Source of the DNA: an uncultured Dysgonomonas sp. | GTDB lineage: Bacteria > Bacteroidota > Bacteroidia > Bacteroidales > Dysgonomonadaceae | DNA length: 64,000 nucleotides | NCBI RefSeq assembly: GCF_934668725.1 | Contig: NZ_CAKUOF010000004.1 | Span: forward strand, 1-64,000 | Direction: 5' to 3' | Part shown: positions 8,076 to 16,013 of the stretch, piece by piece | Position numbering within the stretch: position 1 is the stretch's first letter | How the letters are laid out: every line of letters begins with the position of its first letter | Program-made: the position numbers and the translations under genes | Notes under the pieces: generated by a model | What the model was told of the DNA's origin: nothing | Seen by the model: the letters and a program-made list of their open reading frames with translations, nothing else | The model's database searches: none

Positions 8076-9064
8076 AATTTTACCGTGAATTCTACAGTTC
8101 TATGACCTCCTCCTTTATCCGATTTTACCTTTACCTTGGTTATGTAATAAGTTCCTTCTCGTTCGGAATATTTAGGATCTTGTAATATTCCTTTCATTCC
8201 GGGCTGGGCGAACGGCTGTAGAAATGTGGTAATTTTACCTTCGTATCCGGAATACTTATACTTTTTCATTTCTTCTTTTGCCAGCTTCTCCAGTTCGCTT
8301 TTACTAGATACATTGTAAAAGAATAATGTTCGCTGGCTTCCTTCCGGATCTCCTACTTCAGCCTCCAGTTTGGTATTATCGGGTTTTATCCAGACAGCCT
8401 TTATTTTTAACCTCACATCATCGGCATTCCGGTACTTCAGCTCATCATCTTTTATGGTATTCCATCCGAGTTTATATTTTACCGTTCCCAGATCAATCAC
8501 ATAAGCCAATCCTGCATACAGCGTTTTTTCCATAAAGAATACAGCGATTCCGTATTTTTCTTTCACAACCTGTAAAGCCTCCAGCTTTGTCATATTTGCC
8601 GGGATAATGTATTTTGTAAAATTCATCTCCGGCACTTTATCGCTTAATACGATATCCGTATCTTTTATGATATATTCGAGTATCGTTTTCAGGTTCGTTT
8701 TAGACCATGTCTTAGTTTCGCATGGGCTTCGCAATAAGAATTCGTATCCTTCGCATTCAATTTCGAGCGGGGTTTTATAATTCAGCCGGTAAATAAACCC
8801 GGAGAACTCCAGCTTCAGATTATCTCCATATCCCAGCCAGACGGAAATTTTATCTCCACGTGCAAACTGTTTGGCTGTCTGGACGCTTTCCGTATAACCT
8901 TTGCCTTTATACTCCAGTCTACTCGATATGGGTATCTGAATCTTACAGGATGAGTTTATTTTAAAAATATCCCGTTCGATTTCTACCGAATGAAAAGCAT
9001 CGAATGATAGTTTACGCCCGTCTGCTCTTATTATCTCAATATGTCCGCTAGGTTTCAGATACAT
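8072..9064 (-). CDS. baseplate hub protein (gpD/late control D-like)
   Basis: The 330-residue protein has the order typical of phage D hubs: an N-terminal beta domain with KINSSCKIQIPIS and GDKISVWLGYGDNLKLEFSGFI, a central SPCETKTWSKTNL segment with LKTILEYIIKDTDI, and a C-terminal barrel ending GGGHRTVEFTVKL. Hubs of this kind hold the spike and gate the tube. It overlaps spike and DUF6046 genes by 1-4 bases in one operon. Confidence 0.7.
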   Translation of the reverse strand: MYLKPSGHIEIIRADGRKLSFDAFHSVEIERDIFKINSSCKIQIPISSRLEYKGKGYTESVQTAKQFARGDKISVWLGYGDNLKLEFSGFIYRLNYKTPLEIECEGYEFLLRSPCETKTWSKTNLKTILEYIIKDTDIVLSDKVPEMNFTKYIIPANMTKLEALQVVKEKYGIAVFFMEKTLYAGLAYVIDLGTVKYKLGWNTIKDDELKYRNADDVRLKIKAVWIKPDNTKLEAEVGDPEGSQRTLFFYNVSSKSELEKLAKEEMKKYKYSGYEGKITTFLQPFAQPGMKGILQDPKYSEREGTYYITKVKVKSDKGGGHRTVEFTVKL

Positions 9065-9699
9065 TACTCAATAATTAAGGAAAAAGGAATATCACTGGTT
9101 AAGTCCATTTCAAACGCCTGTATGTGCTGCATGCCTTTCAGTTCCGGGAACCGGAGCGAACGGATCACTATTTTTTCTCCTTTTTCGAGGATCAACGATG
9201 TCCGGGCGTTATCGATACCTAAAGAAGTTTCCTGTTCGTATAGTTCCTTCAGTTCATGAACTTCGTCTTCCGGATAATCCATGCCGGTTGACACGATCAA
9301 GCCCTTTACATTGATATCCCAGTCACTGATGGATATTTCTTCTTTGACAGTACCCTGCCTGCCGACCAGAGGAGTCTCAACGATGTTTTTTTTGTTGACA
9401 ATAGACGAAACTGTATTTTGCAATAACAGCCGGCTGTTGTCCGGGCGAATCAGCCAGATCGGAAGAAACATCTCGTTTCCGTTGTTATTATTCGCATAGA
9501 ATGGTGATCCTACGCGATTATATTCCTTCCGATCCGGATAAGCATCAAAACTGTACTCGCCTGATTCTTCCGGCTTCCTGAACAACTTGCTTTCGACCTT
9601 ATTCTGTAATGAAAACAAGAAAGGTGCAGCAGCATAGCCCCAAACACTTTTGAAGATATCGACCAGATTATGTTCATTGAAGTTGTACCTTTGTTCCAT
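9064..9699 (-). CDS. DUF6046-like tail/baseplate protein
   Basis: This 211-residue protein sits between tape measure and hub with one-base stop/start overlaps on both sides, the slot of Mu gp43 (DNA circularisation-type/hub-binding protein). Residues around WLIRPDNSRLLLQNTV and TVKEEISISDWDINVKGLI recall the Bacteroidota phage family DUF6046. No catalytic motif is seen. A role linking tube terminus and hub is inferred from position. Confidence 0.65.
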   Translation of the reverse strand: MEQRYNFNEHNLVDIFKSVWGYAAAPFLFSLQNKVESKLFRKPEESGEYSFDAYPDRKEYNRVGSPFYANNNNGNEMFLPIWLIRPDNSRLLLQNTVSSIVNKKNIVETPLVGRQGTVKEEISISDWDINVKGLIVSTGMDYPEDEVHELKELYEQETSLGIDNARTSLILEKGEKIVIRSLRFPELKGMQHIQAFEMDLTSDIPFSLIIE

Positions 9700-11534
9700 T
9701 ATTCTAAAGCTATTCTGTTTCCACTATTCAGTACTTGAGCCAGAGCCTGCATCATTAAATCTTTTACCTCTTCCGATCCTTGAGACATGGTTATCGGATG
9801 GATGGTAATTTCACCTACCAGCTCTTTATTAACATTGATAGTTATATTAGTCGGTTTACTGCCTCCTCCGGCTATACTCTTTATCTTATCGGTTGCATCG
9901 TATGATCCGGATCCGGAGGTCGTGCCCGCTACAGCTCCTGATGGTTGCTTAAAAAAACTATTAGCATCGAGCCCGCCGAATCCGCCTCCTTCAGCTTTCT
10001 TTTTTTCAGCTTCAGCAACACCATTGTTATAACCTTTCATGAATGAAGAGCCTAGTTGCTCACCATGTTTTATCATGGTTGAAACAGGCATCACATCAGT
10101 CACCCCGTCCATTGCCGTTTTAAAACCTCCGGTAGCTTGATTAAAACCTTCAGCAACACCATCCCAGTTTGCATCAAAAACGGACTTAATGATTTTACCC
10201 AATCCGGAAAAGGTATCGACCAGTCCTTTGACCACTTTCATTACACCATCCTTCATGAAGCCTACCAGAACTTTGAAGCTTTCCCAGAGTCCGTCAATAA
10301 TGCCCCGGAACCACGATACTTTATTGTAAGCAATAACTATAATAGCAATCAAAGCAGCTATACCGGCTATAATCAATCCGATTGGGTTCATGATCATAAC
10401 ACCATTTAAAATAGCTTGAGCGATAGTCCATAACTTAATGGCTCCGGTAATCAGGTAAAATGCAGTAACAGCACCCCCGATAACTATACCCAGTTGTATG
10501 ATCAGGTCTATATTGTTTCCGATCCAATCGGCTACAGGAATCAACATTTCAAGAAATCTATTCAGATATGGTAGTAACCGCAATCCTAATTCGGCACCTG
10601 TTTGCTTGAGTCCTCCGATCAGTGCATCAAATTTGCCGGCTGTCGATTTGCCTATTTTATCCATCATACCATAAAATTGACCGCCTTTGCTGGTTGCATG
10701 TTCCAATGCTGACTCTACCATCTGGACGGAAATTTTACCTTTCGACATATCTTCCTCCAGTTGCTTCATGCTTTTGCCTGTCATCTTCGAGAGTTCTTTA
10801 ATCGGGTTAAAACCGGCATTGATAAATTGTAGTTTATCGTTACCTTGCATATACCCCATACTTTCGACCTGAGACATAACCAGAGCCAGAGAATTCATCT
10901 TTTGCTGATCACCCATTGCAACATCGCCCAGCATACGCATTCGCGGTAATATCTTTTCGGCTGATGTTCCGAAAGCAAGCATCATTTTGGCATTCTCAAT
11001 CAATCCGGGCGTGTCGAAAGGTGTAACATTCGCATACTGGTTAATCCCATCGAGCATAACCTTTGCTTTTTCAGCATTACCCAGTAATACCTCGAAGCCT
11101 ATTTTTGATTGCTCCAGCTGGGCTCCCATTTGCACAATCGACTTGACCCCGTTGAGAATACCGAATGTGGCAATCAACTTTGTGGCACTGCTGGTCAAAG
11201 AATCGGTACTACTGCTGCCTTCCCGGATCCGGTCAATGAATCGTTGTGGTGGCAAATTATTAAGCCGTTCCAGTTCCCGTTGTACATTCCGGATGGCAGT
11301 ATTATACCGACCAATATGGCTTTCGTCAAAAGCCCGTGCCTGTCTCTGTTGCAGATATTGTAATGTAGTAGTCAATCTTTCGATACGTCCACGTGACTGG
11401 CTTGTAGTACGTTCGGTTTGCGTATTGATACGCTCTACCTGACGCTCTACATTTGCTGCTGCCCGTCCTGCATTGTTCAATACAGAACTGAGCATGTCAC
11501 GCCCACGAAGGATATATTCTACTATACTACTCAT
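9699..11534 (-). CDS. tail tape measure protein
   Basis: A 611-residue protein. The N-terminal coiled coil (ERQVERINTQTERTTSQSRGRIERL) is followed by the tape-measure domain signature MGAQLEQSKIGFEVLLGNAEKAKVML and GVNPF-type FDTPGLIENAKMML. Two hydrophobic segments (about 340-400) may insert in the host inner membrane, and the tail is Gly/Ser-rich. Length sets tail length; this is short for a contractile phage. It is preceded by the frameshifted chaperone, as in most tailed phages. Confidence 0.85.
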   Translation of the reverse strand: MSSIVEYILRGRDMLSSVLNNAGRAAANVERQVERINTQTERTTSQSRGRIERLTTTLQYLQQRQARAFDESHIGRYNTAIRNVQRELERLNNLPPQRFIDRIREGSSSTDSLTSSATKLIATFGILNGVKSIVQMGAQLEQSKIGFEVLLGNAEKAKVMLDGINQYANVTPFDTPGLIENAKMMLAFGTSAEKILPRMRMLGDVAMGDQQKMNSLALVMSQVESMGYMQGNDKLQFINAGFNPIKELSKMTGKSMKQLEEDMSKGKISVQMVESALEHATSKGGQFYGMMDKIGKSTAGKFDALIGGLKQTGAELGLRLLPYLNRFLEMLIPVADWIGNNIDLIIQLGIVIGGAVTAFYLITGAIKLWTIAQAILNGVMIMNPIGLIIAGIAALIAIIVIAYNKVSWFRGIIDGLWESFKVLVGFMKDGVMKVVKGLVDTFSGLGKIIKSVFDANWDGVAEGFNQATGGFKTAMDGVTDVMPVSTMIKHGEQLGSSFMKGYNNGVAEAEKKKAEGGGFGGLDANSFFKQPSGAVAGTTSGSGSYDATDKIKSIAGGGSKPTNITINVNKELVGEITIHPITMSQGSEEVKDLMMQALAQVLNSGNRIALE

Positions 11535-11537
11535 TTA

Positions 11538-11714
11538 TCACTTATTCGATTCAGCTTCTATTTTCCGGATAAAATCCAATTGTGCTACTTTCCATGCCCA
11601 TTCTACATCGGAGAGGTGCGAGACGTTGTAACCCAGATAATACTCAAGGGCTGTACTTTGGAGTCCTACCCAATTATTTTCTATGTATAACTCCGCCTCG
11701 CTTAGAAGTTTTTT
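11538..11714 (-). CDS. -1 frameshift extension of the tail assembly chaperone
   Basis: Between the chaperone stop and the tape measure start, an open frame without its own start codon encodes 56 residues (LLSEAELYIENNWVGLQSTA..., with WAWKVAQLDFIRKIEAE) and ends at TGA 11538-11540. It is in the -1 frame of the upstream gene and is entered through the heptamer A AAA AAC at 11708-11714, five codons from that gene's end. The fusion would be 185 residues, as with lambda G/GT and Mu gp41/42. Both the short and the extended form normally guide tail tube assembly on the tape measure. Confidence 0.85.
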   Translation of the reverse strand, partial: KKLLSEAELYIENNWVGLQSTALEYYLGYNVSHLSDVEWAWKVAQLDFIRKIEAESNK

Positions 11715-12094
11715 AGTTCGCCCTCCTTGATTTCTATTAGTTCACCGGCTGTCATACAGGCACCCACCCAGAGACCGTTATCTTTGCGAATTTCCTCCGA
11801 ACCGCCTAACCAGCAGTTTTGAAGTACAGCTTCGCCCTGTTTGTACATTTTACCCATACTCATCTCAACGCTGGCATTTTCGCCCAGAGATTTATCTCCC
11901 TTGTTCATTTTGAACGACATCTGAGATAAAGCATAGCTGACAGTACCTCTATCGGGTTTCTTCACATAGCAGATATGCCCATCGACAACAATACCATGTA
12001 CTCTTTGTACTTTCGGATCGGCTTTCCACTTGTCTATTTGTTCCTGTGATACTTCGCCGATCAGTTTCTTTTCTTCTTTTACGTTTTCTTCCAT
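11702..12094 (-). CDS. tail assembly chaperone (G-type, zero frame)
   Basis: This 130-residue acidic/basic helical protein (MEENVKEEKKLIGEVSQEQI) lies between the tail tube and tape measure genes, the standard slot for the tail chaperone. It has no membrane segment. The frameshift site near its end makes a longer GT-like product. It starts 2 bases after the tail tube stop. Confidence 0.75.
   Translation of the reverse strand: MEENVKEEKKLIGEVSQEQIDKWKADPKVQRVHGIVVDGHICYVKKPDRGTVSYALSQMSFKMNKGDKSLGENASVEMSMGKMYKQGEAVLQNCWLGGSEEIRKDNGLWVGACMTAGELIEIKEGELKNF
11708..11714 (-). promoter_or_regulatory. programmed -1 frameshift site A AAA AAC
   Basis: Read on the minus strand, the zero-frame codons are CTA AAA AAC TTC TAA, giving the canonical slippery heptamer A AAA AAC two codons before the zero-frame stop. 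Slippage by -1 enters the 56-residue frame ending at 11538. Confidence 0.85.
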
Positions 12095-12096
12095 GA

Positions 12097-12510
12097 TTAA
12101 TAAGGAGATGTGGTGTTATACTTAATTTTTTTTACAAATACAGGGGTGGTAATTTCCATGAATGTTTGTCCCTGTTCCATTGCTTTCTCAATATCCGTAA
12201 AGTAGCAGCCCTCGCAGATATCGGTTACTATTTTACCTGTTCCATTTGCCGGGATAAAGGAGTGTACGATGGTAAATGCCGGTATTTTGAAAGGATCACC
12301 GCCTCCGGAGGATATGATAGCCTCCAGTTCATTTTGAAGAATTTTTATTTCTGCCGAATTTTCTTTATTACCAAAACCGACATCGACAACTTCGTCACCT
12401 TCAGCATAAATAGCCTCTACCTTCCGGGATTTTTTATACTTAAAGCCCCGGATACCGGTTACAAACCGACCTCCCATAAAACATCTGTATTCAGACCAAC
12501 TGTATGCCAT
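12097..12510 (-). CDS. tail tube protein
   Basis: The 137-residue protein begins MAYSWSEYRCFMGGR and contains GIRGFKYKKSRKVEAIYAEGDEV, an alternating strand pattern expected of tail tube subunits. Its position directly after the sheath gene and before the chaperone fits, and its size is normal. It would polymerise as hexameric rings under the sheath. Confidence 0.7.
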   Translation of the reverse strand: MAYSWSEYRCFMGGRFVTGIRGFKYKKSRKVEAIYAEGDEVVDVGFGNKENSAEIKILQNELEAIISSGGGDPFKIPAFTIVHSFIPANGTGKIVTDICEGCYFTDIEKAMEQGQTFMEITTPVFVKKIKYNTTSPY

Positions 12511-12533
12511 ATAATTCTATTTTAGTTGTTTAA

Positions 12534-13691
12534 CTATGCGTTCTTAAAGCCCAGCACGACACGTATGGTACTCAGGTATCCTTTAGGTACGATATCCAGA
12601 TATATTTTTTGTGGATTACCTGCCAGAATATCAATAGAAGTGTCTACTGTAGCTGTAAAACTTGATATTTCACCGTCCATGGCATTATTTACCTGCTGTT
12701 CGATGATCTGTTTAAGATAAGCAGCTACAGACGGATGCAGTGTGCCATCATCATTGACTTCTACATCATCATCCAGCTCATTCACATAGGTATTGTAAGC
12801 TATCTTGGTCGCTTTGTCTATGGTACGGATCCGGGCGATAATATTCAAATCATCGGTAGCAGATGTAGCTGTAAAATCTCCATTGAAGAAGTACCCCGAT
12901 TTGTTAGGGAACTTCCGGAAGATGATAAACCTTTTACCGTGGATCGTCTCCAGATCTTCACGCTCATTGATAGCTATACCATCGCTCAGATATCCGTATT
13001 CGATCGGCAAAGCACCGTTTTTTACTCTGGATATTTTACGCTGTACCGGAAGGGCTGCAATTTGACCTAAAACCAATCCTACCGAAGTTGAGCCGTCTGT
13101 AAGAGTAGAACTCAGATTTACAGCACACCTGTATCGGCTTTCGGTCTTCAGGTCTCTTAGTGCATCGGCATCGCCTGTAAATTTCCGCCCCTCGATCACA
13201 TTCACAAAGGGCATGATCTTTTTCTGATATTCATCAGCCAGTAACTGAGCCTTTATCATTGCAGAATATACTTCGCTATCGAGCCCATCGACAGACGTTC
13301 CGGCATCTGCTCCGGCTGTAAGTCCTAAAGCCACTATTTCACCACCGGCTTTGTTCAGTAAAATTTTAGCCGGGCATGGAGTTAGATCCGTATCAACCAA
13401 AGCAGATAATTTGGTAGTAGCAGCAACAGTAAGCAACCATAATTTTGCCCCGGTACCGGCTACAGAATAAAATTCAGAGATATGCCTGTATGCATCTTTG
13501 TTTACGCCTTCCGGATCTATACCTATAGCTTTTGCTCCATCCGTGCTGTAGATCGCATAGGGCTTATTCAGCTCCAACTTATCGGCAACAGCAACTCCGG
13601 ACAAAAGGATACCACAAGTATTATCGTTGGTTTCGGCTACCAAGCCTAAACCGTTGCGTACTAATTCTATTTCTACATTTGGTAGTGCCAT
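12534..13691 (-). CDS. contractile tail sheath protein
   Basis: I set the start at the ATG ending at 13691 (MALPNVEIELVRNGLG), not the upstream ATG at 13751, because the extra 20 residues overlap the previous gene and do not resemble a sheath. The 385-residue protein has the sheath C-terminus: a TYVNELDDDVEVNDDGTL segment, YLKQIIEQQVNNAM, then TVDTSIDILAGNPQKIYLDIVPKGY. Sheath subunits wrap the tube and contract on adsorption. Confidence 0.75.
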   Translation of the reverse strand: MALPNVEIELVRNGLGLVAETNDNTCGILLSGVAVADKLELNKPYAIYSTDGAKAIGIDPEGVNKDAYRHISEFYSVAGTGAKLWLLTVAATTKLSALVDTDLTPCPAKILLNKAGGEIVALGLTAGADAGTSVDGLDSEVYSAMIKAQLLADEYQKKIMPFVNVIEGRKFTGDADALRDLKTESRYRCAVNLSSTLTDGSTSVGLVLGQIAALPVQRKISRVKNGALPIEYGYLSDGIAINEREDLETIHGKRFIIFRKFPNKSGYFFNGDFTATSATDDLNIIARIRTIDKATKIAYNTYVNELDDDVEVNDDGTLHPSVAAYLKQIIEQQVNNAMDGEISSFTATVDTSIDILAGNPQKIYLDIVPKGYLSTIRVVLGFKNA

Positions 13692-13695
13692 TGCT

Positions 13696-14280
13696 TTAAA
13701 CTTTATAATGTTCGAGATTTTTTCCAGTTTTTTTCTGATGATCTTCAGCATATATTTTGCTTGAGAACCAGTAACCGGTTACAGGACACCTCCAAATCTC
13801 CTTGAGATATTGCTTTGCCATCAACTCAGAAGCTTCAGACTTATAATCAGGTTCGGACGACTCTTCATCCGGATCTAAATCATCCGGATTATCTTCAATC
13901 GTTGTATCTATTGGAGCATTGGATTGGTTAAGCACATCAAGTACTGATTGGCTACCTGTTTTTTCTTTAGCCTCCTTTACTTTCTCCAGAGCCACATCTA
14001 CACTGCCGGTACTATCAGAAGGAATATTCCCTTTCTCAACTTCCTGATTATATTCTGTGATTTCTTCACGTGCCTGATCGAATGTATGGTGTTCACCTGT
14101 AATGGTTGATTCATCTGCCGGATCCATATCCGGAAGTGGTTCTTCCGGCTTTTCTCCGGGTGTATCCGTTTGACTTGAGAGACCCTCTGAAGGAAGCGGT
14201 TCTTGTTTTACTACCGGTTCTTGTACCGGTGTATCTGCTATCTCAGTAACTTCAGTAGCAGGTTTAGGATTTTTCGCCAT
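13696..14280 (-). CDS. acidic hypothetical phage protein
   Basis: A 194-residue protein. Residues 1-140 are low-complexity Glu/Asp/Pro/Ser (PVQEPVVKQEPLPSEG), probably disordered. The C-terminal 55 residues are folded-looking: ASELMAKQYLKEIWRCPVTGYWF, then YAEDHQKKTGKNLEHYKV. It lies between spanin and sheath genes, overlapping the spanin-like gene by 43 bases and ending just before the sheath start. I do not recognise it; a head-tail joining or sheath-loading partner would suit the position, but that is a guess. Confidence 0.6.
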   Translation of the reverse strand: MAKNPKPATEVTEIADTPVQEPVVKQEPLPSEGLSSQTDTPGEKPEEPLPDMDPADESTITGEHHTFDQAREEITEYNQEVEKGNIPSDSTGSVDVALEKVKEAKEKTGSQSVLDVLNQSNAPIDTTIEDNPDDLDPDEESSEPDYKSEASELMAKQYLKEIWRCPVTGYWFSSKIYAEDHQKKTGKNLEHYKV

Positions 14281-14786
14281 AAATTGAATTTGTTAAATAT
14301 GTATACTATCGTTATTAATGAGAAGATTCTAAAACCCCATATTTCAAATAACTGCCAACGTGTTAGTACATTTACTTCTTTTGTCTTTTGCTCTTTTAAT
14401 TGGGTTACAAGTGCCGTGTTTTCTGATTTAAAACGATTCACTTCTTTTATGGCATAGGTGAGCATCATATAAAGACTATCACAGTTGGCAGTAAATTTTA
14501 TTCCTTCTTCTGTTTTCTCGACCGTACCTGTAGCATTACCGTCTTTAGCTTGATATTTGGCACCTACAGGGAGATTAGCTATTTGTTCCTCCGTGATCTT
14601 CACTATCGCTGTTGTCTGAGGAGTCGTCACCACTTTGGTCGTTGTCTCTATTCGTTGAATCTCGCGGTCTATTAGCTCGCGGTCTGCCTGCGTTTCCTTT
14701 TCTGTTATTTCCTTCTGGCTTCGACAACTCGATCCGAATAGGACAATTAGAAAGGCTACGACAGTTATACATTTTGTTAATTGCAT
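14238..14786 (-). CDS. spanin-like lipoprotein with C-terminal membrane segment
   Basis: The 182-residue protein starts MQLTKCITVVAFLIVLFGSSC, a lipoprotein signal with lipobox GSSC. It has a coiled-coil middle (YMMLTYAIKEVNRFKSENTALVTQLKEQ) and a C-terminal membrane helix (FEIWGFRIFSLITIVYIF). A lipid-anchored N-terminus plus a C-terminal inner-membrane helix is the plan of unimolecular spanins, which fuse inner and outer membranes at lysis. Its first 71 codons lie inside the upstream gene in another frame, like Rz1 within Rz. It is beside the lysozyme gene. Confidence 0.65.
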   Translation of the reverse strand: MQLTKCITVVAFLIVLFGSSCRSQKEITEKETQADRELIDREIQRIETTTKVVTTPQTTAIVKITEEQIANLPVGAKYQAKDGNATGTVEKTEEGIKFTANCDSLYMMLTYAIKEVNRFKSENTALVTQLKEQKTKEVNVLTRWQLFEIWGFRIFSLITIVYIFNKFNLWRKILNLLLKLLR

Positions 14787-15012
14787 TTTGTAATTTTTTT
14801 AAATTCTGATTCGTAATATCATTTTCAGTTTGGAGCAATATAAATCTATTGGTAAGCGGTTCCACCACATTTTTTTCTATCACTACCAAAGCTTTTTCAA
14901 GTACTTCTACTTCGATTTGTTTAGTGTCTACCTTTTGTTTTTTGCGATTAGGAAACCATCCAACTAAGGCACCAAGGATAAGCATTAACGCTTCTGTTAT
15001 ATATTGCTCCAT
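14575..15012 (-). CDS. membrane-anchored lysis protein (Rz or holin-like)
   Basis: This 145-residue protein has one N-terminal membrane helix (ITEALMLILGALVGWF) followed by a helical coiled coil (LEKALVVIEKNVVEPLTNRFILLQ) and a hydrophilic, low-complexity tail whose DNA also encodes the start of the next gene. The topology fits an i-spanin. Since no other holin candidate is seen, a holin role is also possible. It is placed 11 bases after the lysozyme stop. Confidence 0.55.
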   Translation of the reverse strand: MEQYITEALMLILGALVGWFPNRKKQKVDTKQIEVEVLEKALVVIEKNVVEPLTNRFILLQTENDITNQNLKKLQNAINKMYNCRSLSNCPIRIELSKPEGNNRKGNAGRPRANRPRDSTNRDNDQSGDDSSDNSDSEDHGGTNS

Positions 15013-15023
15013 TCTGTTTTATC

Positions 15024-15452
15024 TTACTTCTTAAAATATAAATTCGCTTCAGCTTCGCGTCTGCGAACTAAACCCGGCAGAACTTTTTCGGATCCATACT
15101 TCCATTTTGCGAACTCACTGCGAATGGAGGTATCGTCCGGATTTATTTTTACTTTCTTCAACAATGTGGACTTTAGAAAATTTCCGGTTCCTACATTGAA
15201 TGTAAATGAAACCAAAGCATCGTATTGGTTTTGGTTTATTTTCAGATTCTGACTATTGACTGTTTTTTCGGCATCAGCTAAATCTGCCTGTAGATAGGCT
15301 GTAGCCTGAGCCGGAGTTATAACATCGCCCTGTTTTACCCCTTTTGTATGCCCATACCCGATAGTCCATACTCCTGCCGGACATTTATAAGCTTTAAGCT
15401 CTAAGCCCTCGAAGTCCTGAATGAGTTTGACACCTGTTATAGCTATTTTCAT
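15024..15452 (-). CDS. phage endolysin, glycoside hydrolase family 24 lysozyme
   Basis: The 142-residue T4-lysozyme-type muramidase has catalytic Glu in FEGLELKAYKCPAGVWTIGYGHT (E15 and the downstream Asp/Thr site GYGHT), then ALVSFTFNVGTGNF and GLVRRREAEANLY near the end. It cleaves the glycan strands of peptidoglycan at lysis. There is no signal peptide, so it needs a holin. It overlaps the upstream tail gene by 4 bases and is followed by the spanin pair. Confidence 0.9.
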   Translation of the reverse strand: MKIAITGVKLIQDFEGLELKAYKCPAGVWTIGYGHTKGVKQGDVITPAQATAYLQADLADAEKTVNSQNLKINQNQYDALVSFTFNVGTGNFLKSTLLKKVKINPDDTSIRSEFAKWKYGSEKVLPGLVRRREAEANLYFKK

Positions 15453-15946
15453 TTCTTGTTAAATTTGAATTGTATCTCCGGATCCGGTTTGCGAATGATT
15501 GTCCGGTCTATAATCTTACTACTGTTGATGGTTGTGGTAAAATCGACCCGGAACATAATAAAACGGTTACCATACTGAGGCTTAGATTCTGTTTGACGAA
15601 CTAATGGTGTTAAACCCGGAATACTGAAACCCTCAAATGTTTGAAATACATCATCCATACAATCCAGCAGTTCTATGGTCTCATTTTCTTGTTCGGCACC
15701 ATCGAAACTATCGGTAACCAGATCGAGATACAGGTAAATACTTATTATACCGTCTCCTTTTTGGTTATGCTCCAGAAGATTACTGAAACGGAAGTCACTT
15801 ATTTCGATAAACAATGCCGGTAATGGCACCGGATAGTTTTGTACCGGATACTGCATTTGCCCTTTCTGCAAATCCCTGAACTTGAGATAAGGCATCCCGA
15901 CCAGAGCCTGATCGCGTAATGGTTTGTATATTTGGCTTCGTTTCAT
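15449..15946 (-). CDS. probable tail terminator/neck protein (Mu gp37 position)
   Basis: A 165-residue protein with PALFIEISDFRFSNL, then GDGIISIYLYLDLVTDSFDGAEQENETIELLDCMDDVF and GNRFIMFRVDFTTTI, a strand-helix-strand pattern seen in tail terminator (gpU-like) proteins that cap the tail. It lies between capsid and lysis genes. The call is from fold-like pattern and position, without a diagnostic motif. Confidence 0.5.
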   Translation of the reverse strand: MKRSQIYKPLRDQALVGMPYLKFRDLQKGQMQYPVQNYPVPLPALFIEISDFRFSNLLEHNQKGDGIISIYLYLDLVTDSFDGAEQENETIELLDCMDDVFQTFEGFSIPGLTPLVRQTESKPQYGNRFIMFRVDFTTTINSSKIIDRTIIRKPDPEIQFKFNKK

Positions 15947-16013
15947 AATTTGCCGGAGATAACCGGAACGCTATGGCACGTTCCGGATCGTATCATAACC
16001 TAAAAAATAATAC

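Noticed and set aside
10987..11442. 151-codon frame opposite the tape measure gene
   Set aside because: Antisense shadow of a long coding region, with no start context or family features.
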